Below, piece by piece: positions 16,073-25,520 of a DNA stretch of 64,000 bases. The notes beneath the pieces are model-generated. The model did not search any database. It was not told where the DNA came from and saw only the letters and a list, made by a program, of their open reading frames with translations. A program made the translations under genes and the position numbers. Within the stretch, counting starts at the first letter, position 1, and every line of letters begins with the position of its first letter. The DNA is taken from contig CANQOA010000001.1 of NCBI GenBank assembly GCA_947625355.1, positions 62,001 through 126,000 of the forward strand, given 5' to 3'. This DNA is from an uncultured Oscillospiraceae bacterium (GTDB taxonomy: Bacteria > Bacillota > Clostridia > Oscillospirales > Oscillospiraceae).

Positions 16073-16210
16073 TATGATAAGGTCGTTCCAAGGGAGAGCG
16101 CCGATGCTCCCGAGGACGTCACCCCAGCGAGCATGATCGTTTGACATTTTCATTTTTCACTCCTCTCTTCTTTGTTGCAGAGCCGGCCACCTTCGGGTGG
16201 CCGGCTTTGT
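16073..16210 (+). ncRNA. Possible small RNA or leader ending in a terminator
   Basis: Within the 511-base gap 15,898-16,408, a TATGAT box (16073-16078) precedes about 100 bases with a GGGAG...CTCCC hairpin. An 11-bp terminator (AGCCGGCCACC, TTCG loop, 16181-16210) with a weak T-tract follows. A 20-codon ATG frame exists here but has no ribosome binding site. It ends before the promoter of the ABC operon, so it is a separate transcript if real. No RNA family was recognised. Confidence 0.3.
16181..16210 (+). terminator. Strong hairpin terminator upstream of the ABC importer operon
   Basis: AGCCGGCCACC-TTCG-GGTGGCCGGCT is a perfect 11-bp stem with a stable UUCG loop followed by TTGT. Confidence 0.75.
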
Positions 16211-16323
16211 CCTGTTCCCGCCCCGACGCCCCGAGGGGCACCGCCGGCCCTTTCCGGAGAGCTCTCGTTGATTGTGCGCAATACACAAAAACTGGAAAAC
16301 CAAAATAATTTTTTTGGCGCAGA

Positions 16324-16352
16324 TTGACATTTCGTAAATAGGGTCCTATAAT
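16324..16352 (+). promoter_or_regulatory. Consensus sigma-A promoter of the ABC importer operon
   Basis: TTGACA (16324-16329), a 17-base spacer and TATAAT (16347-16352) match the consensus perfectly. They lie 56 bases before the binding-protein start. Confidence 0.9.
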
Positions 16353-16408
16353 ACCCTTTACAGTATACCGCGCGGCGGTATGCCGAGAATAACGGGAGGT
16401 ACAAACAA

Positions 16409-17734
16409 ATGAAGAAAGTATTGGCTATGGTCCTGGCTCTGACGATGATGCTCGTCATGGCCATCCCCGCGTTTGCCGACGGCGGCAGCTCCGTGCAGGA
16501 CATCATCGCCGAGGCCGAGGGCATGACCCTGGAGGAGCTGGCCCAGAAGGCCATCGAGGAATCCAACGGCGCCACCTTCTACGGCGTGGGCAACTCCAGC
16601 CGCGGCGCCACCGCGCTGCCCCTGTTCATCGAGTATCTGCAGAGCATCGACCCGGATTACAACATGGAGTTCGATTGGCAGCAGCCCAAGAACAACAAGA
16701 TCTTCGACCAGCTGACCGCCGACTCCCTGAAGGACACCGGCACCTTTGCCATGACCCTGATCCAGGACGGCAACCAGATCGAGAGCAAGATGGTCCAGAC
16801 CGGCGTTCTGGACACCTTCATCCCCAAGGACTGGGCTGACGCCAACGGCACCACCGCCGCCGACTATGCCGGCTATCTGCCCCTGCAGACCCTGAACAAG
16901 GTCTTTATGTACAACAACACCGGCGACAAGACCTATGACAACGTCTGGGACTTCGTGGCCGAGGGTGAGCACGGCCTGTTCATGGACATCGACTCTGAGA
17001 TCGTGGGCAAGAACTTCCTGTACATGCTCACCGAGGACTCCAACGCCGACAACCTGAAGGCCGCCTTCGACGCTCTGTCCGCCGACGAGCAGGCTTACTT
17101 CCAGCCGGTCGTCGACTCCCTGGTCACCGACGCGGAGGACCTGGGCCTGGGCGAGAACGGCGCTTACGCGCTGGCCTGGATCAAGCTGTGGGTGGAGAGC
17201 TACAACGCCCAGACCGACGACGGCCCCATCTGCAACACCCTGGTGGACCAGTCCGCCACCGACCAGTTCGGCCTGCTGGTGTACTCCAAGCTCCGCTCCG
17301 TTGAGGAGTCCGACTCCGTCAGCAAGAACAACATCACCGTGGCCGCTTATCAGGACGGCTACACCGGCTTCGGCGGCTATGGCTACTGCCACTATCTGTT
17401 CGTCACCGACAACAGCCCCCTGCCCTGGACCGCCTGCGCCTTCATCGCCTACATGACCTGCACCACCGACGGCTTCTCCGCCTGGGGCAAGGACATCGGC
17501 GGCTATTCCTCCAACCCCACCGTCGCCGCTGACAACGAGGAGATCTTCCATCACCAGACCGGCGGCATGGCCGAGGACGGCGAGACCGTGGAGTTCGCCG
17601 CGCTGAACGACGCCGGCTATGACTGGTGGACCAACGAGGGCCAGCTGGTCCTCGAGGACCCCGAGTACTGCGCCAGCGTGTCCTTCACGGTGGGCAGCTG
17701 GATCGAGATGCTGACCAAGTACTCCGCCGGCTGA
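16409..17734 (+). CDS. ABC transporter extracellular substrate-binding protein
   Basis: The 441-aa secreted binding protein has an N-terminal signal peptide (MKKVLAMVLALTMMLVMA, cleavage after AIPAFA). It lacks a lipobox cysteine, so it may be released or held by other means. The body is a periplasmic-binding fold of the class-1/iron-type size. The start follows GGGAGG. It is the first gene of a binding protein-permease-ATPase operon. The ligand cannot be read; the partner permease architecture (two fused membrane domains) is that of Fe3+, thiamine or aminoethylphosphonate-type importers. Confidence 0.82.
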   Translation: MKKVLAMVLALTMMLVMAIPAFADGGSSVQDIIAEAEGMTLEELAQKAIEESNGATFYGVGNSSRGATALPLFIEYLQSIDPDYNMEFDWQQPKNNKIFDQLTADSLKDTGTFAMTLIQDGNQIESKMVQTGVLDTFIPKDWADANGTTAADYAGYLPLQTLNKVFMYNNTGDKTYDNVWDFVAEGEHGLFMDIDSEIVGKNFLYMLTEDSNADNLKAAFDALSADEQAYFQPVVDSLVTDAEDLGLGENGAYALAWIKLWVESYNAQTDDGPICNTLVDQSATDQFGLLVYSKLRSVEESDSVSKNNITVAAYQDGYTGFGGYGYCHYLFVTDNSPLPWTACAFIAYMTCTTDGFSAWGKDIGGYSSNPTVAADNEEIFHHQTGGMAEDGETVEFAALNDAGYDWWTNEGQLVLEDPEYCASVSFTVGSWIEMLTKYSAG

Positions 17735-17773
17735 TCTTTCCCGCGCGCATAAAACCGATCCAAACATAATGGG

Positions 17774-17803
17774 GCGCCCCGGATCGTCCATACTCCGGGG
17801 CGC
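17774..17803 (+). terminator. Intercistronic hairpin between binding protein and permease genes
   Basis: The 10-bp GC-rich stem GCGCCCCGGA/TCCGGGGCGC has no T-run. Hairpins here commonly stabilise the binding-protein mRNA or partially attenuate downstream genes. Confidence 0.6.
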
Positions 17804-17849
17804 TTCCCCTATATCTCACCCGACCCAGCTGGAAAGGAGTGGTCATCCT

Positions 17850-19676
17850 ATGGATGCTGTAAGCGCGAGAGCCAGCGCCTCCACCATCCGGCTCAATAAA
17901 GTCAAGACCTTTTTCTCCAAACCGCACAACGTGATCCTGCTACTGATGGGCATCGTGCTCACCGTCAGCACCGTGGCGCCCATCGTGGCCATTGTGGAGG
18001 ACACCTTCAAGATCCACCCGGGCACCATCGACCAGCACCTGACCGGTATGGCATCCGGTTATACCTTTGCCAACTACGTGGACCTGTTCACCAGCCGTCT
18101 GGCCAAGACGAACCTGTGGACGCCGCTTTTGAACACGGTGCTGCTGGCCGTGGGCACCTGCGTCGTGTCCATCCTCTACGGCGGCGTGTTCGCCTTCCTG
18201 GTGACGCGCACCAATATGGCCTGGCGCAAATATCTGAGCAGCATCTTCATCTTCCCCTACATCATGCCCCAGTGGACCCTGGCGGTGGTGTGGCAGCACC
18301 TTTTCAACTCCAACGCCGTCACCGGCACCTCCAACGGCCTGCTGGCCGCCACCCTCGGTCTCGCTATGCCCAAGTGGTGGTGCCAGGGCATGTTCCCCAG
18401 CGTCATGGTCCTGGGCCTGCATTACGCCCCCTTCGCCTATATCCTCATCGGCGGCATCTTCCGGAACATGGACGCCAATCTGGAGGAGGCGGCCACCATC
18501 CTGGACACGCCCAAATGGCGCACCATGTGCAAGATCACCCTGCCAATGGTCAAGCCCGCCATCCTGTCCACCATCCTGCTGGTGTTCGGCAGCTCCATGG
18601 GCTCCTATCCGGTTCCCCACTACCTGGGCCTGACCACGCTGAGCACCAAGTACGTGTCCATGAACTCCAAGTACACCGGCGAGGCCAGCATCCTGGCCAT
18701 CATCATGATGGTGTTCGGCGTGGCGATCATGCTGCTGAACCAGCTGTCCCTCACCAGCCGCAAGAGCTATACCACCGTCACCGGCAAGTCCGGCCAGATC
18801 TCCAAGATCAGCCTGGGCAAGCGGGGCCGGTATATCATCGCGCTCGTGCTGGTGTTTCTGACCTTCTTCACCAGCATCTTCCCCATCGTGTCCTTCGGTT
18901 TCGAGACGTTCCTGCCCAACCCCGGCGACTACTCCTTCCTGTACACCGGCAACACCGCCAATCTGACCACCAAGTGGTGGCTCACCAGCGAGAACGTGAC
19001 GGAAAACGGCATGTACGGGCAAAAGGGCATGCTCTATAACTCCACCATATGGAACGCCTTCAAGGGAACTATGATGGTCAGCGTCTGCTGCGCCCTGCTG
19101 GCGGGCAGCATCGGCACCCTCATCGGCTACGCCGTCTCCAAGCAGCGGCGCAGCAAGTGGGCCAACTACGTCAACTCCGTGGCCTTCCTGCCGTACCTCA
19201 TGCCGTCCATCGCCGTGGGCGTGGCCTTTTTCATCCTGTTCTCCAACCAGTACATGAACCTGTTCAACACCTACACCCTGCTCATCATCGTGGGCACCAT
19301 CAAATACATCCCCTTCGCCAGCCGGAGCGCCCTCAACTCCATGCTCCAGCTGTCCGGTGAGATCGAGGAGGCGGCCATCATCCAGGACATCCCCTGGATC
19401 AAGCGCATGACCCGCATCATCATCCCCATCCAGAAATCGTCCATCATCAGCGGCTATCTGCTGCCGTTCATGACGTGCCTGCGGGAACTGAGCCTGTTCA
19501 TGCTGCTGTGCACCCAGGGCTTCATCCTGTCCACCACCCTGGACTATTTCGACGAGATGGGCCTTTACGCCTTCTCCAGCGGCATCAACCTGATCTTGAT
19601 CGTCACCATTCTGGTCTGCAACGCCCTGGTCAACAAGATCACCGGGGCCAGCCTTGACAAGGGGATAGGAGGTTAA
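17850..19676 (+). CDS. ABC transporter permease with two fused membrane domains
   Basis: The 608-aa protein has two tandem BPD_transp_1 domains, each with about six hydrophobic segments. Each carries an EAA-type loop: EEAATILDTPKWRTMCKITLPMV in the first half and EEAAIIQDIPWIKRMTRIIIPI in the second (both shown in part). This FbpB-like arrangement is typical of iron, thiamine and phosphonate-class importers. ATG at 17850 follows GGAAAGGAGTGG; the frame opens earlier but includes the hairpin region. It is followed after 3 bases by the ATPase gene. Confidence 0.85.
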   Translation: MDAVSARASASTIRLNKVKTFFSKPHNVILLLMGIVLTVSTVAPIVAIVEDTFKIHPGTIDQHLTGMASGYTFANYVDLFTSRLAKTNLWTPLLNTVLLAVGTCVVSILYGGVFAFLVTRTNMAWRKYLSSIFIFPYIMPQWTLAVVWQHLFNSNAVTGTSNGLLAATLGLAMPKWWCQGMFPSVMVLGLHYAPFAYILIGGIFRNMDANLEEAATILDTPKWRTMCKITLPMVKPAILSTILLVFGSSMGSYPVPHYLGLTTLSTKYVSMNSKYTGEASILAIIMMVFGVAIMLLNQLSLTSRKSYTTVTGKSGQISKISLGKRGRYIIALVLVFLTFFTSIFPIVSFGFETFLPNPGDYSFLYTGNTANLTTKWWLTSENVTENGMYGQKGMLYNSTIWNAFKGTMMVSVCCALLAGSIGTLIGYAVSKQRRSKWANYVNSVAFLPYLMPSIAVGVAFFILFSNQYMNLFNTYTLLIIVGTIKYIPFASRSALNSMLQLSGEIEEAAIIQDIPWIKRMTRIIIPIQKSSIISGYLLPFMTCLRELSLFMLLCTQGFILSTTLDYFDEMGLYAFSSGINLILIVTILVCNALVNKITGASLDKGIGG

Positions 19677-19679
19677 ACC

Positions 19680-21299
19680 ATGCCAGAGATCAAATTGGAA
19701 CATATCACGAAGCGCTGGGGCAAGTTCTACGCCGTGGACGACCTGGACCTGGTCATCCAGGACAATGCCTTCGTCACCCTGCTGGGCCCCTCCGGCTGCG
19801 GCAAGACCACCACCCTGCGCATGATCGCCGGTCTGGAGACCCCCACCAGCGGCCGCATCACCATCGGCGACCAGGTGGTCTTTGACAGCGACATGGGGAT
19901 CAACATCCCCGCCAACAAGCGCCATGTGGGCTTCCTGTTCCAGAACTACGCCCTGTGGCCCAACATGACCGTATACCAGAACATCGCCTTCGGCCTGGCC
20001 AACATCAAAGACGAGCTGCCCAAGGTGGACTTCGAGGCGAAAAACGCCGCCCGCCTGGGGGAGATCCTGTCCAGCCCGGCGGAGGTGGTGAAGGTGCTGG
20101 AGGAGTGCCGGGACAAGAACGGCAGGCTGGACGAGAAGAAGGCCATCATCAAGCTCATCGACGCGTTCACCATCTCCCAGTACACCGCTAAGAAGCTCTT
20201 CGGCTACCACCTGGAGCAGGGCAGAGACGTATCCGCCGAGGCGGCCAGTCTGAAGGAAAAGGCCGCGGCCGCCAAAAAGAGCCAGGGCCTCAACGACGCC
20301 TTTGAATCCACCCGGGACGGCAGGACCGTCACCGAGACCCGCAAGCTCACCAAGGAGGAGATCGACCTCTCGGTGCGGCGGGTGAGCCGGATCGTGAAGA
20401 TCGGCATGTTCATGGACCGCTACCCGGCCGAGCTCTCCGGCGGCCAGCAGCAGCGGGTGGCCATCGCCCGGACCCTGGCGCCGGAGCCCTCCGTGCTGTT
20501 CATGGACGAGCCGCTCTCCAACCTGGACGCCAAGCTGCGCCTGGAGATGCGCTATGAGCTGCAGCGGCTGCATGTGGAGACCGGCTCCACCTTCGTATAC
20601 GTCACCCACGACCAGATGGAGGCCATGACCCTGGCCACCCAGATCTGCCTCATCAACAACGGCGTCCTGCAGCAGTACGCCGAGCCGCTGACCGTCTATA
20701 ACCGGCCCAACAACCTGTTCGTGGCCGACTTCGTGGGCAATCCCTCCATCAACTTCGTGGAGGCCAAGGGCGTCCAAAAGGCTGGCGGGGCCGTGGACCT
20801 GACGCTGTTCGGCGGCCGGACGGCCGCTTTCACCCCCGCCGCGCCGGTGGACCTGCCCGCCTGGTTCCAGAAACGGGACACCGACGAGGCGGCCCGGGCC
20901 GAGGCTCTCAAGCGCAGGAGCGCGGAGAAATCCTACGTGGAAAAGGGCAACAAGGACGAGACCTTCCGCTACCACATCGCCAAGGTGGAGGAGGACGATT
21001 TCTCCCTCCAGGAGGAGCCGGTCCTCACCAACGAGGACCTGGTGCTGGGCATCCGGCCCGAGTTCATCCGCATCACCCCCGACGGCGGGCTGGACGGCGA
21101 GATCTACGGCGCCATGCCCACGGGCATGGAGTCCACCATCAAGATCCGCATCGGCGACTTTCTGCTGACCGGCGTGGTGTTCGGCAGCACCCTCTTCAAG
21201 ATCGGCGAGAAGGTCAGGATCGACATCGGCGGGGACAACATCATGCTCTTTGACCGCAAGAGCGGCAGATGCATCGCCTTCGGCTCGCTCCAGTGCTGA
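19680..21299 (+). CDS. ABC transporter ATPase with a large insertion between Q-loop and signature
   Basis: This 539-aa importer ATPase shows Walker A GPSGCGKT at 36-43, Q-loop Gln at 88, signature LSGGQQQR at 252-259, Walker B VLFMDEP at 272-278, the H-loop in VTHDQMEAM and a C-terminal TOBE-like region. About 120 residues (roughly 110-228) are inserted in the helical domain where relatives have a short link. The insert is charged, with KEKAAAAKK-type helices. ATG follows AGGAGG. It completes the operon; the extra domain may contact the fused permease or a regulator (inference). Confidence 0.87.
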   Translation: MPEIKLEHITKRWGKFYAVDDLDLVIQDNAFVTLLGPSGCGKTTTLRMIAGLETPTSGRITIGDQVVFDSDMGINIPANKRHVGFLFQNYALWPNMTVYQNIAFGLANIKDELPKVDFEAKNAARLGEILSSPAEVVKVLEECRDKNGRLDEKKAIIKLIDAFTISQYTAKKLFGYHLEQGRDVSAEAASLKEKAAAAKKSQGLNDAFESTRDGRTVTETRKLTKEEIDLSVRRVSRIVKIGMFMDRYPAELSGGQQQRVAIARTLAPEPSVLFMDEPLSNLDAKLRLEMRYELQRLHVETGSTFVYVTHDQMEAMTLATQICLINNGVLQQYAEPLTVYNRPNNLFVADFVGNPSINFVEAKGVQKAGGAVDLTLFGGRTAAFTPAAPVDLPAWFQKRDTDEAARAEALKRRSAEKSYVEKGNKDETFRYHIAKVEEDDFSLQEEPVLTNEDLVLGIRPEFIRITPDGGLDGEIYGAMPTGMESTIKIRIGDFLLTGVVFGSTLFKIGEKVRIDIGGDNIMLFDRKSGRCIAFGSLQC

Positions 21300-21321
21300 C
21301 ACAGCCGGCAGAAAACCACAC

Positions 21322-21353
21322 GGACAGCGCGCCGCTTTCGCGGGGCGCTGTCC
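21322..21353 (+). terminator. Hairpin after the ABC operon
   Basis: GGACAGCGC (21322-21330) pairs with GCGCTGTCC (21345-21353). There is no T-tract, so it is a weak terminator or a processing hairpin before the esterase gene. Confidence 0.5.
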
Positions 21354-21386
21354 CCACCTATGCGGGAAGGGAGGCGGATCAGTCCC

Positions 21387-22061
21387 ATGATACGCGAGGA
21401 CCTGCCCGTCGGGGATAGGATGTGCGCCATCTGTCGGACGGGGGAGCCGGAGATCCTGCTGCTCCAGCCGGTGGACGGGCGCGACGCTTCGGCGGAGGCG
21501 GAGGCGGCGTATATCCGGCGGAATACGTCCAGGCCCTTTTTGCTGTGCGCGTTCCCGGTGGAGGATTGGGACCGGGACCTGTCCCCCTGGCCGGCCCCGC
21601 CGGTATTCGGCCGGGCGCCCTTCGGCGGCGGCGCGGACCGGACGCTGGCGTATGCGGCCGGACAGCTGCTGCCCGCGCTCCGGGCCCGGTACAGCGCGGA
21701 CCTGGACGCCGTCATCGGCGGGTACTCCCTGGCGGGGCTGTTCGCCCTGTGGTGCGCCTATGAGACGGACCTGTTCGCCGCGGCCGCCGCTGCGGCGCCC
21801 TCGGTGTGGTTCGACGGCTGGACCGATCACGCCGCGGCGCGCGCCGTGCGGGCGAGGGCGGTCTATCTGAGCCTGGGCGACCGGGAGGAAAGGGCGCGGG
21901 ACCGGCGTCTGGCCCAGGTCGGCGGCTGCATCCGGGCCCAGAAGGCGCTGCTGGACGGCTCCGGCACGGCCGCCACCCTCGTCTGGGAGCCGGGAAACCA
22001 CTTCCGGGACGCCCCGGAACGGACGGCCAGGGGCTTTTTATGGGCCATGGAAAACCTATGA
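21387..22061 (+). CDS. Alpha/beta-hydrolase, putative esterase (Fes/IroE-like)
   Basis: The 224-aa protein has the nucleophile elbow IGGYSLAG and a late His in WEPGNHFRD, the arrangement of putative-esterase/enterobactin-esterase-like hydrolases. It has no signal peptide. ATG at 21387 is preferred because GGGAAGGGAGG lies just before it; the earlier ATG at 21360 overlaps that site. It follows the ABC importer, so a role in processing the imported ligand (for instance a siderophore ester) is conceivable but unproven. Confidence 0.65.
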   Translation: MIREDLPVGDRMCAICRTGEPEILLLQPVDGRDASAEAEAAYIRRNTSRPFLLCAFPVEDWDRDLSPWPAPPVFGRAPFGGGADRTLAYAAGQLLPALRARYSADLDAVIGGYSLAGLFALWCAYETDLFAAAAAAAPSVWFDGWTDHAAARAVRARAVYLSLGDREERARDRRLAQVGGCIRAQKALLDGSGTAATLVWEPGNHFRDAPERTARGFLWAMENL

Positions 22062-22070
22062 GATCACTAT

Positions 22071-22105
22071 GCGGCGCACCGCGTTCGGCGGCGCGCCGCT
22101 TTTTT
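22071..22105 (+). terminator. Rho-independent terminator
   Basis: A GCGGCGC...GCGCCGC stem is followed by six T. It ends the importer/esterase transcript. Confidence 0.75.
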
Positions 22106-22160
22106 GATCCCATTCCCGCCGCGACAAGCCCACAAAATCTTCCATATTGCATTTTCCATC

Positions 22161-22189
22161 TTTACAAAAGGGCGCAGTCATGATACAAT
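22161..22189 (+). promoter_or_regulatory. Promoter of alanine dehydrogenase
   Basis: TTTACA (22161-22166), a 17-base spacer and TACAAT (22184-22189) each match the consensus at five of six positions. The leader of about 150 bases to the start codon has no recognised riboswitch. Confidence 0.65.
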
Positions 22190-22342
22190 TTAGTAAAACC
22201 GCACAAAAATACATCATTACTTTAAAGAATGTTTTTGCAGATTAGAGGTGTTGTGAGGCGAGCAAACGATAAACAGCGTTTGTTTTCGGTCCCCTATCCC
22301 GCGGGTAAATTTTGTCTGAAATATTGATCGGAGGTTTTTATC

Positions 22343-23461
22343 ATGATCGTTGGTCTGCCGAAAGAAATCAAAAACAATGAGTTCCGCGTTGGTCTTACCC
22401 CCGGCGCTGTCGGCGAATATGTGAACGCCGGCAATACGGTCTACGTAGAAAAGGGCGCCGGCCTGGGCGCCGGCTTTGAGGACGCCGAGTACGCGGCCCA
22501 TGGCGCCGTCATCCTGGACACGGCCGACGAGGTCTGGGCCAAGTCCGAGATGATCGTGAAGGTCAAGGAGCCCCTGGAGAGTGAGTACAAATACTTCCGC
22601 GATGGCCTGCTCATCTACACCTACTTCCACCTGGCCGCCGACAAGGAGCTGACCGAGGCGCTGCTGAAGTCCAAGACCACCGCCATGGCCTACGAGACCA
22701 TCCTGGGCCCCGGCGGCAAGGGCCTGCCCTGCCTCTACTGCATGAGCGAGATCGCCGGCCGCATGGCCACGCTGGAGGGCGCCAAGTATCTGGAAAAGAC
22801 TTACGGCGGCCGCGGCGTGATGCTGGGCGCGGTGCCCGGCTGCGATAAGGCCGAGGTGGTCATCATCGGCGCCGGCAACGCCGGCATCAACGCCTGCCGC
22901 ATGGCCGTGGGCCTGGGCGCGCGGGTCACTGTTCTGGACATCAACCACCAGCGCCTGGCCTATCTGGACGAGGTGTTCGGCACCCAGATCACCACCCTGT
23001 ACTCCAGCCGCGCCAACCTGCTCATGGCGCTGAAGAAGGCCGATCTGGTCATCGGCTGCGTCATGCTGGCCCCCGGCCGCGAGTGCCAGAAGCTGGTGCT
23101 GCGGGAGGATCTGAAGCTGATGAAGAAGGGCGCCGTGATGGTGGACATCGTCATCGACCAGGGCGGCTGCTTCGAGACCAGCCATCCCACCACCCACGCC
23201 GACCCGGTGTACGAGGTGGACGGCATCATGCACTACTGCGTGGCCAACATCCCCGGCAGCGTGCCCCGCACCTCCACCGAGGCGCTGGTCAACTCCACCC
23301 TGGCCCATGGCATCCAGATCACCAAGCTGGGCCTGGAGGCCGCCTGCAAGGCCGATCCCTGCCTGATGAGCGGCGTCAACACCTACAAGGGCAAGCTGAC
23401 CTTCGCCGCCGTCGCCGAGGCGCTGGATATCCCCTACACCGATCCCAACGAGCTGATGTGA
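22343..23461 (+). CDS. ald: Alanine dehydrogenase
   Basis: This 372-aa NAD-dependent enzyme interconverts L-alanine with pyruvate and ammonia. It is the usual family length. N-terminal MIVGLPKEIKNNEFRVGLTP and the GAGNAGINACRMAVGLGARVTVLDI nucleotide-binding region (quoted in part) are diagnostic. ATG follows GGAGG. It is monocistronic, with its own promoter and a strong terminator. In anaerobes the enzyme supplies alanine for nitrogen metabolism and NADH balance, which suits the neighbouring hydrogenase module, although there is no operon link. Confidence 0.95.
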   Translation: MIVGLPKEIKNNEFRVGLTPGAVGEYVNAGNTVYVEKGAGLGAGFEDAEYAAHGAVILDTADEVWAKSEMIVKVKEPLESEYKYFRDGLLIYTYFHLAADKELTEALLKSKTTAMAYETILGPGGKGLPCLYCMSEIAGRMATLEGAKYLEKTYGGRGVMLGAVPGCDKAEVVIIGAGNAGINACRMAVGLGARVTVLDINHQRLAYLDEVFGTQITTLYSSRANLLMALKKADLVIGCVMLAPGRECQKLVLREDLKLMKKGAVMVDIVIDQGGCFETSHPTTHADPVYEVDGIMHYCVANIPGSVPRTSTEALVNSTLAHGIQITKLGLEAACKADPCLMSGVNTYKGKLTFAAVAEALDIPYTDPNELM

Positions 23462-23497
23462 TGCGCATTGGCCCATTGGGCCTTCCATAAACAGCGG

Positions 23498-23530
23498 GCA
23501 TCCCCCGGCCATACCGGGGGATGCTTTGTT
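23498..23530 (+). terminator. Terminator of ald
   Basis: GCATCCCCCGG...CCGGGGGATGC is followed by TTTGTTT. Confidence 0.8.
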
Positions 23531-23681
23531 TCACGGGCCCTCCCGCCGGACGCCCTGCCCGGCGGGAGACGCCGTTTTTTGAAAACATTTTGAGAACGGA
23601 TATCCCCCTCCCGGGCGGGATACCGGAGGACACGAGCAGAAACTGCTGTAACAGCTGTGATAAAGGAGTGAGCATACGCCC

Positions 23682-25520
23682 ATGAGCAGATTGGAAGTAA
23701 AAATGCCCGGCCAGGCGGAAGCGGTCGTCGAACAGCTCTACCGCAGCATGGAGGGCCGCATCGCCGCCAGTCCCCCCGGCCTGTGCCCGGTGGATATGGC
23801 GCTGAACTTTCTCAGCCTGTGCCAGGCGCAGACCTGCGGCAAATGCGTTCCCTGCCGGATCGGTTTGGCCCAGCTGTCCAACATGATCCGAGAGGTGCTG
23901 GAGGGCGACCCCGGCATCAACATCCTCAAGCGCATCGAGAACACCGCCCAGGTGGTGGTGGACACGGCGGACTGCACCATCGGCACCAACGCCGCCAAGC
24001 TGGTGCTGCTGGGATTGAAGGGCTTCCGGGAGGACTATGAGGAGCATATCCTCCACCACCGGTGCCTGGGCAGTCTGAAAAACCCGGTCCCCTGTGTGGC
24101 TCTGTGCCCCGCGGGGGTGGACATCCCCGGCTACATCTCTCTGGTGAACGAGGGCCGGTGCGCCGACGCGGTACGGCTCATCAGAAAGGACAACCCCTTC
24201 CCCACCGCCTGTGCCTACATCTGCGAGCACCCCTGCGAGGCCCGCTGCCGCCGGAACATGGTGGACGACGCGCTGAACATCCGGGGGCTGAAGCGGTATG
24301 CGGTGGATCAGGCCGGCGACGTCCCCCAGCCCAAATGCGCTCCGGCCACCGGCAAATCCGTGGCCATCATCGGCGGCGGCCCCGGCGGTCTCTCCGCCGC
24401 CTATTATCTGGCGCTGATGGGCCACAAGGTCACGGTATACGAAAAGCAGAACAAGCTGGGCGGCATGATGCGCTACGGCATCCCCAGCTACCGCCTCCCC
24501 CGGGAGAAGCTGGACGAGGAGATCGCCTCGATCCTGTCCCTGGGCATCCAGGTACAGCTGGGCGTGAAGGTGGGCGAGGACATATCCTTTGACGATCTGC
24601 GCCAGCAGTATGACTGCCTGTACATCTCCATCGGCGCCCACACGGACAAGAAAACGGGCATCGAGGGCGAGGACAGCAAGGGCGTCGTATCCGCGGTCGA
24701 GCTGCTGCGCCATATCGGCGACGACGAGATGCCGGACTTCACCGGCATGGACGTGGCTGTCATCGGCGGCGGCAACGTGGCCATGGACGTGACCCGCAGC
24801 GCCATCCGCCTGGGAGCGCAGAAGGTCACCTGCGTCTACCGGCGCCGCCAGGCGGACATGACCGCCCAGGCCGAGGAGGTGGAGGGCGCCATCGCGGAGG
24901 GCGCGGAGGTGCTGACGCTCCACGCGCCGCTGCGCATCGAGGCCGACGAGAACGGCCATGTGAAGGCCCTGTGGGTGCAGCCCCAGATCATCGGCGAGGT
25001 GGACAGCGCGGGCCGGCCCCGCCCCACCACTGCCTCCGTATCCCCCCTGCGCATCCCGGCGGACATCGTCATCGTGGCCATCGGCCAGGGCATCGAGTCC
25101 CGCGGCTTCGAGCAGGTGGGCATCAAGATCCAGCGCGGCGGCACGCTCTCGGCCAACACCAGCACCCAGCTGCCCGATGTGGAGGGCGTGTTCGCCGGCG
25201 GCGACTGCGTCACCGGCCCCGCCACGGTCATCCGCGCCATTGCCGCCGGCAAAGCGGCGGCGGCCAACATCGACGAGTATCTGGGCTTCAATCACGAGAT
25301 CAAATCCCCCGTCATGGTGCCCCCGCCCCATGTGGCCGCGCTGCGGCCCCGCGGCCGGGTCAACCCGGGCGAGCGGGAGGCCTGCGAACGCAAGAGCGAC
25401 TTTTTCTGCATCGAGTGCGGCATGACCGCCGAGGAGGCCTTCCAGGAGTCCTCCCGGTGCCTGCGCTGCGACCACTTTGGCTACGGCAACTTCAAAGGAG
25501 GGCGTGTGGAGACATGGTAA
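23682..25520 (+). CDS. NuoF-type Fe-S domain fused to GltD/NfnB-like flavoprotein
   Basis: The 612-aa electron-transfer protein begins with an NADH_4Fe-4S module normally at the C-terminus of NuoF/HydB (Cys at 52, 55, 58 and 98: CGKCVPCRIG then DCTIG). No FMN/NADH-binding part precedes it. A GltD-like region follows: a double-cluster segment (CPAGVDIPGY, ICEHPCEARCRR), FAD motif GGGPGGLSAAYY, NAD(P) motif GGGNVAMD, and a C-terminal Cys-rich tail (CIECGMTAEEAFQESSRCLRC, quoted as family pattern). Its stop overlaps the hydrogenase start by 7 bases, so the two are probably subunits of one NAD(P)H-linked hydrogenase. Confidence 0.85.
   Translation: MSRLEVKMPGQAEAVVEQLYRSMEGRIAASPPGLCPVDMALNFLSLCQAQTCGKCVPCRIGLAQLSNMIREVLEGDPGINILKRIENTAQVVVDTADCTIGTNAAKLVLLGLKGFREDYEEHILHHRCLGSLKNPVPCVALCPAGVDIPGYISLVNEGRCADAVRLIRKDNPFPTACAYICEHPCEARCRRNMVDDALNIRGLKRYAVDQAGDVPQPKCAPATGKSVAIIGGGPGGLSAAYYLALMGHKVTVYEKQNKLGGMMRYGIPSYRLPREKLDEEIASILSLGIQVQLGVKVGEDISFDDLRQQYDCLYISIGAHTDKKTGIEGEDSKGVVSAVELLRHIGDDEMPDFTGMDVAVIGGGNVAMDVTRSAIRLGAQKVTCVYRRRQADMTAQAEEVEGAIAEGAEVLTLHAPLRIEADENGHVKALWVQPQIIGEVDSAGRPRPTTASVSPLRIPADIVIVAIGQGIESRGFEQVGIKIQRGGTLSANTSTQLPDVEGVFAGGDCVTGPATVIRAIAAGKAAAANIDEYLGFNHEIKSPVMVPPPHVAALRPRGRVNPGEREACERKSDFFCIECGMTAEEAFQESSRCLRCDHFGYGNFKGGRVETW

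Noticed and set aside
16085-16147. 20-codon ATG frame upstream of the ABC operon as a leader peptide
   Set aside because: No ribosome binding site and no informative composition; kept only as part of a possible small RNA.
17940-22001. 1353-codon open frame antisense to the ABC importer
   Set aside because: It is a mirror of GC-rich codon bias: low-complexity Gly/Val/His/Gln content, no domain, and it covers three well-supported genes on the other strand.
23376-25475. 699-codon minus-strand frame over ald and the flavoprotein
   Set aside because: It has the same antisense artefact composition; both plus-strand genes have complete family motifs.
24971-25513. Long N-terminal extension of the [FeFe] hydrogenase
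   Set aside because: The extension is an off-frame reading of the upstream flavoprotein gene. The 2Fe-2S domain starts at the ATG at 25514, with the normal 7-base overlap.
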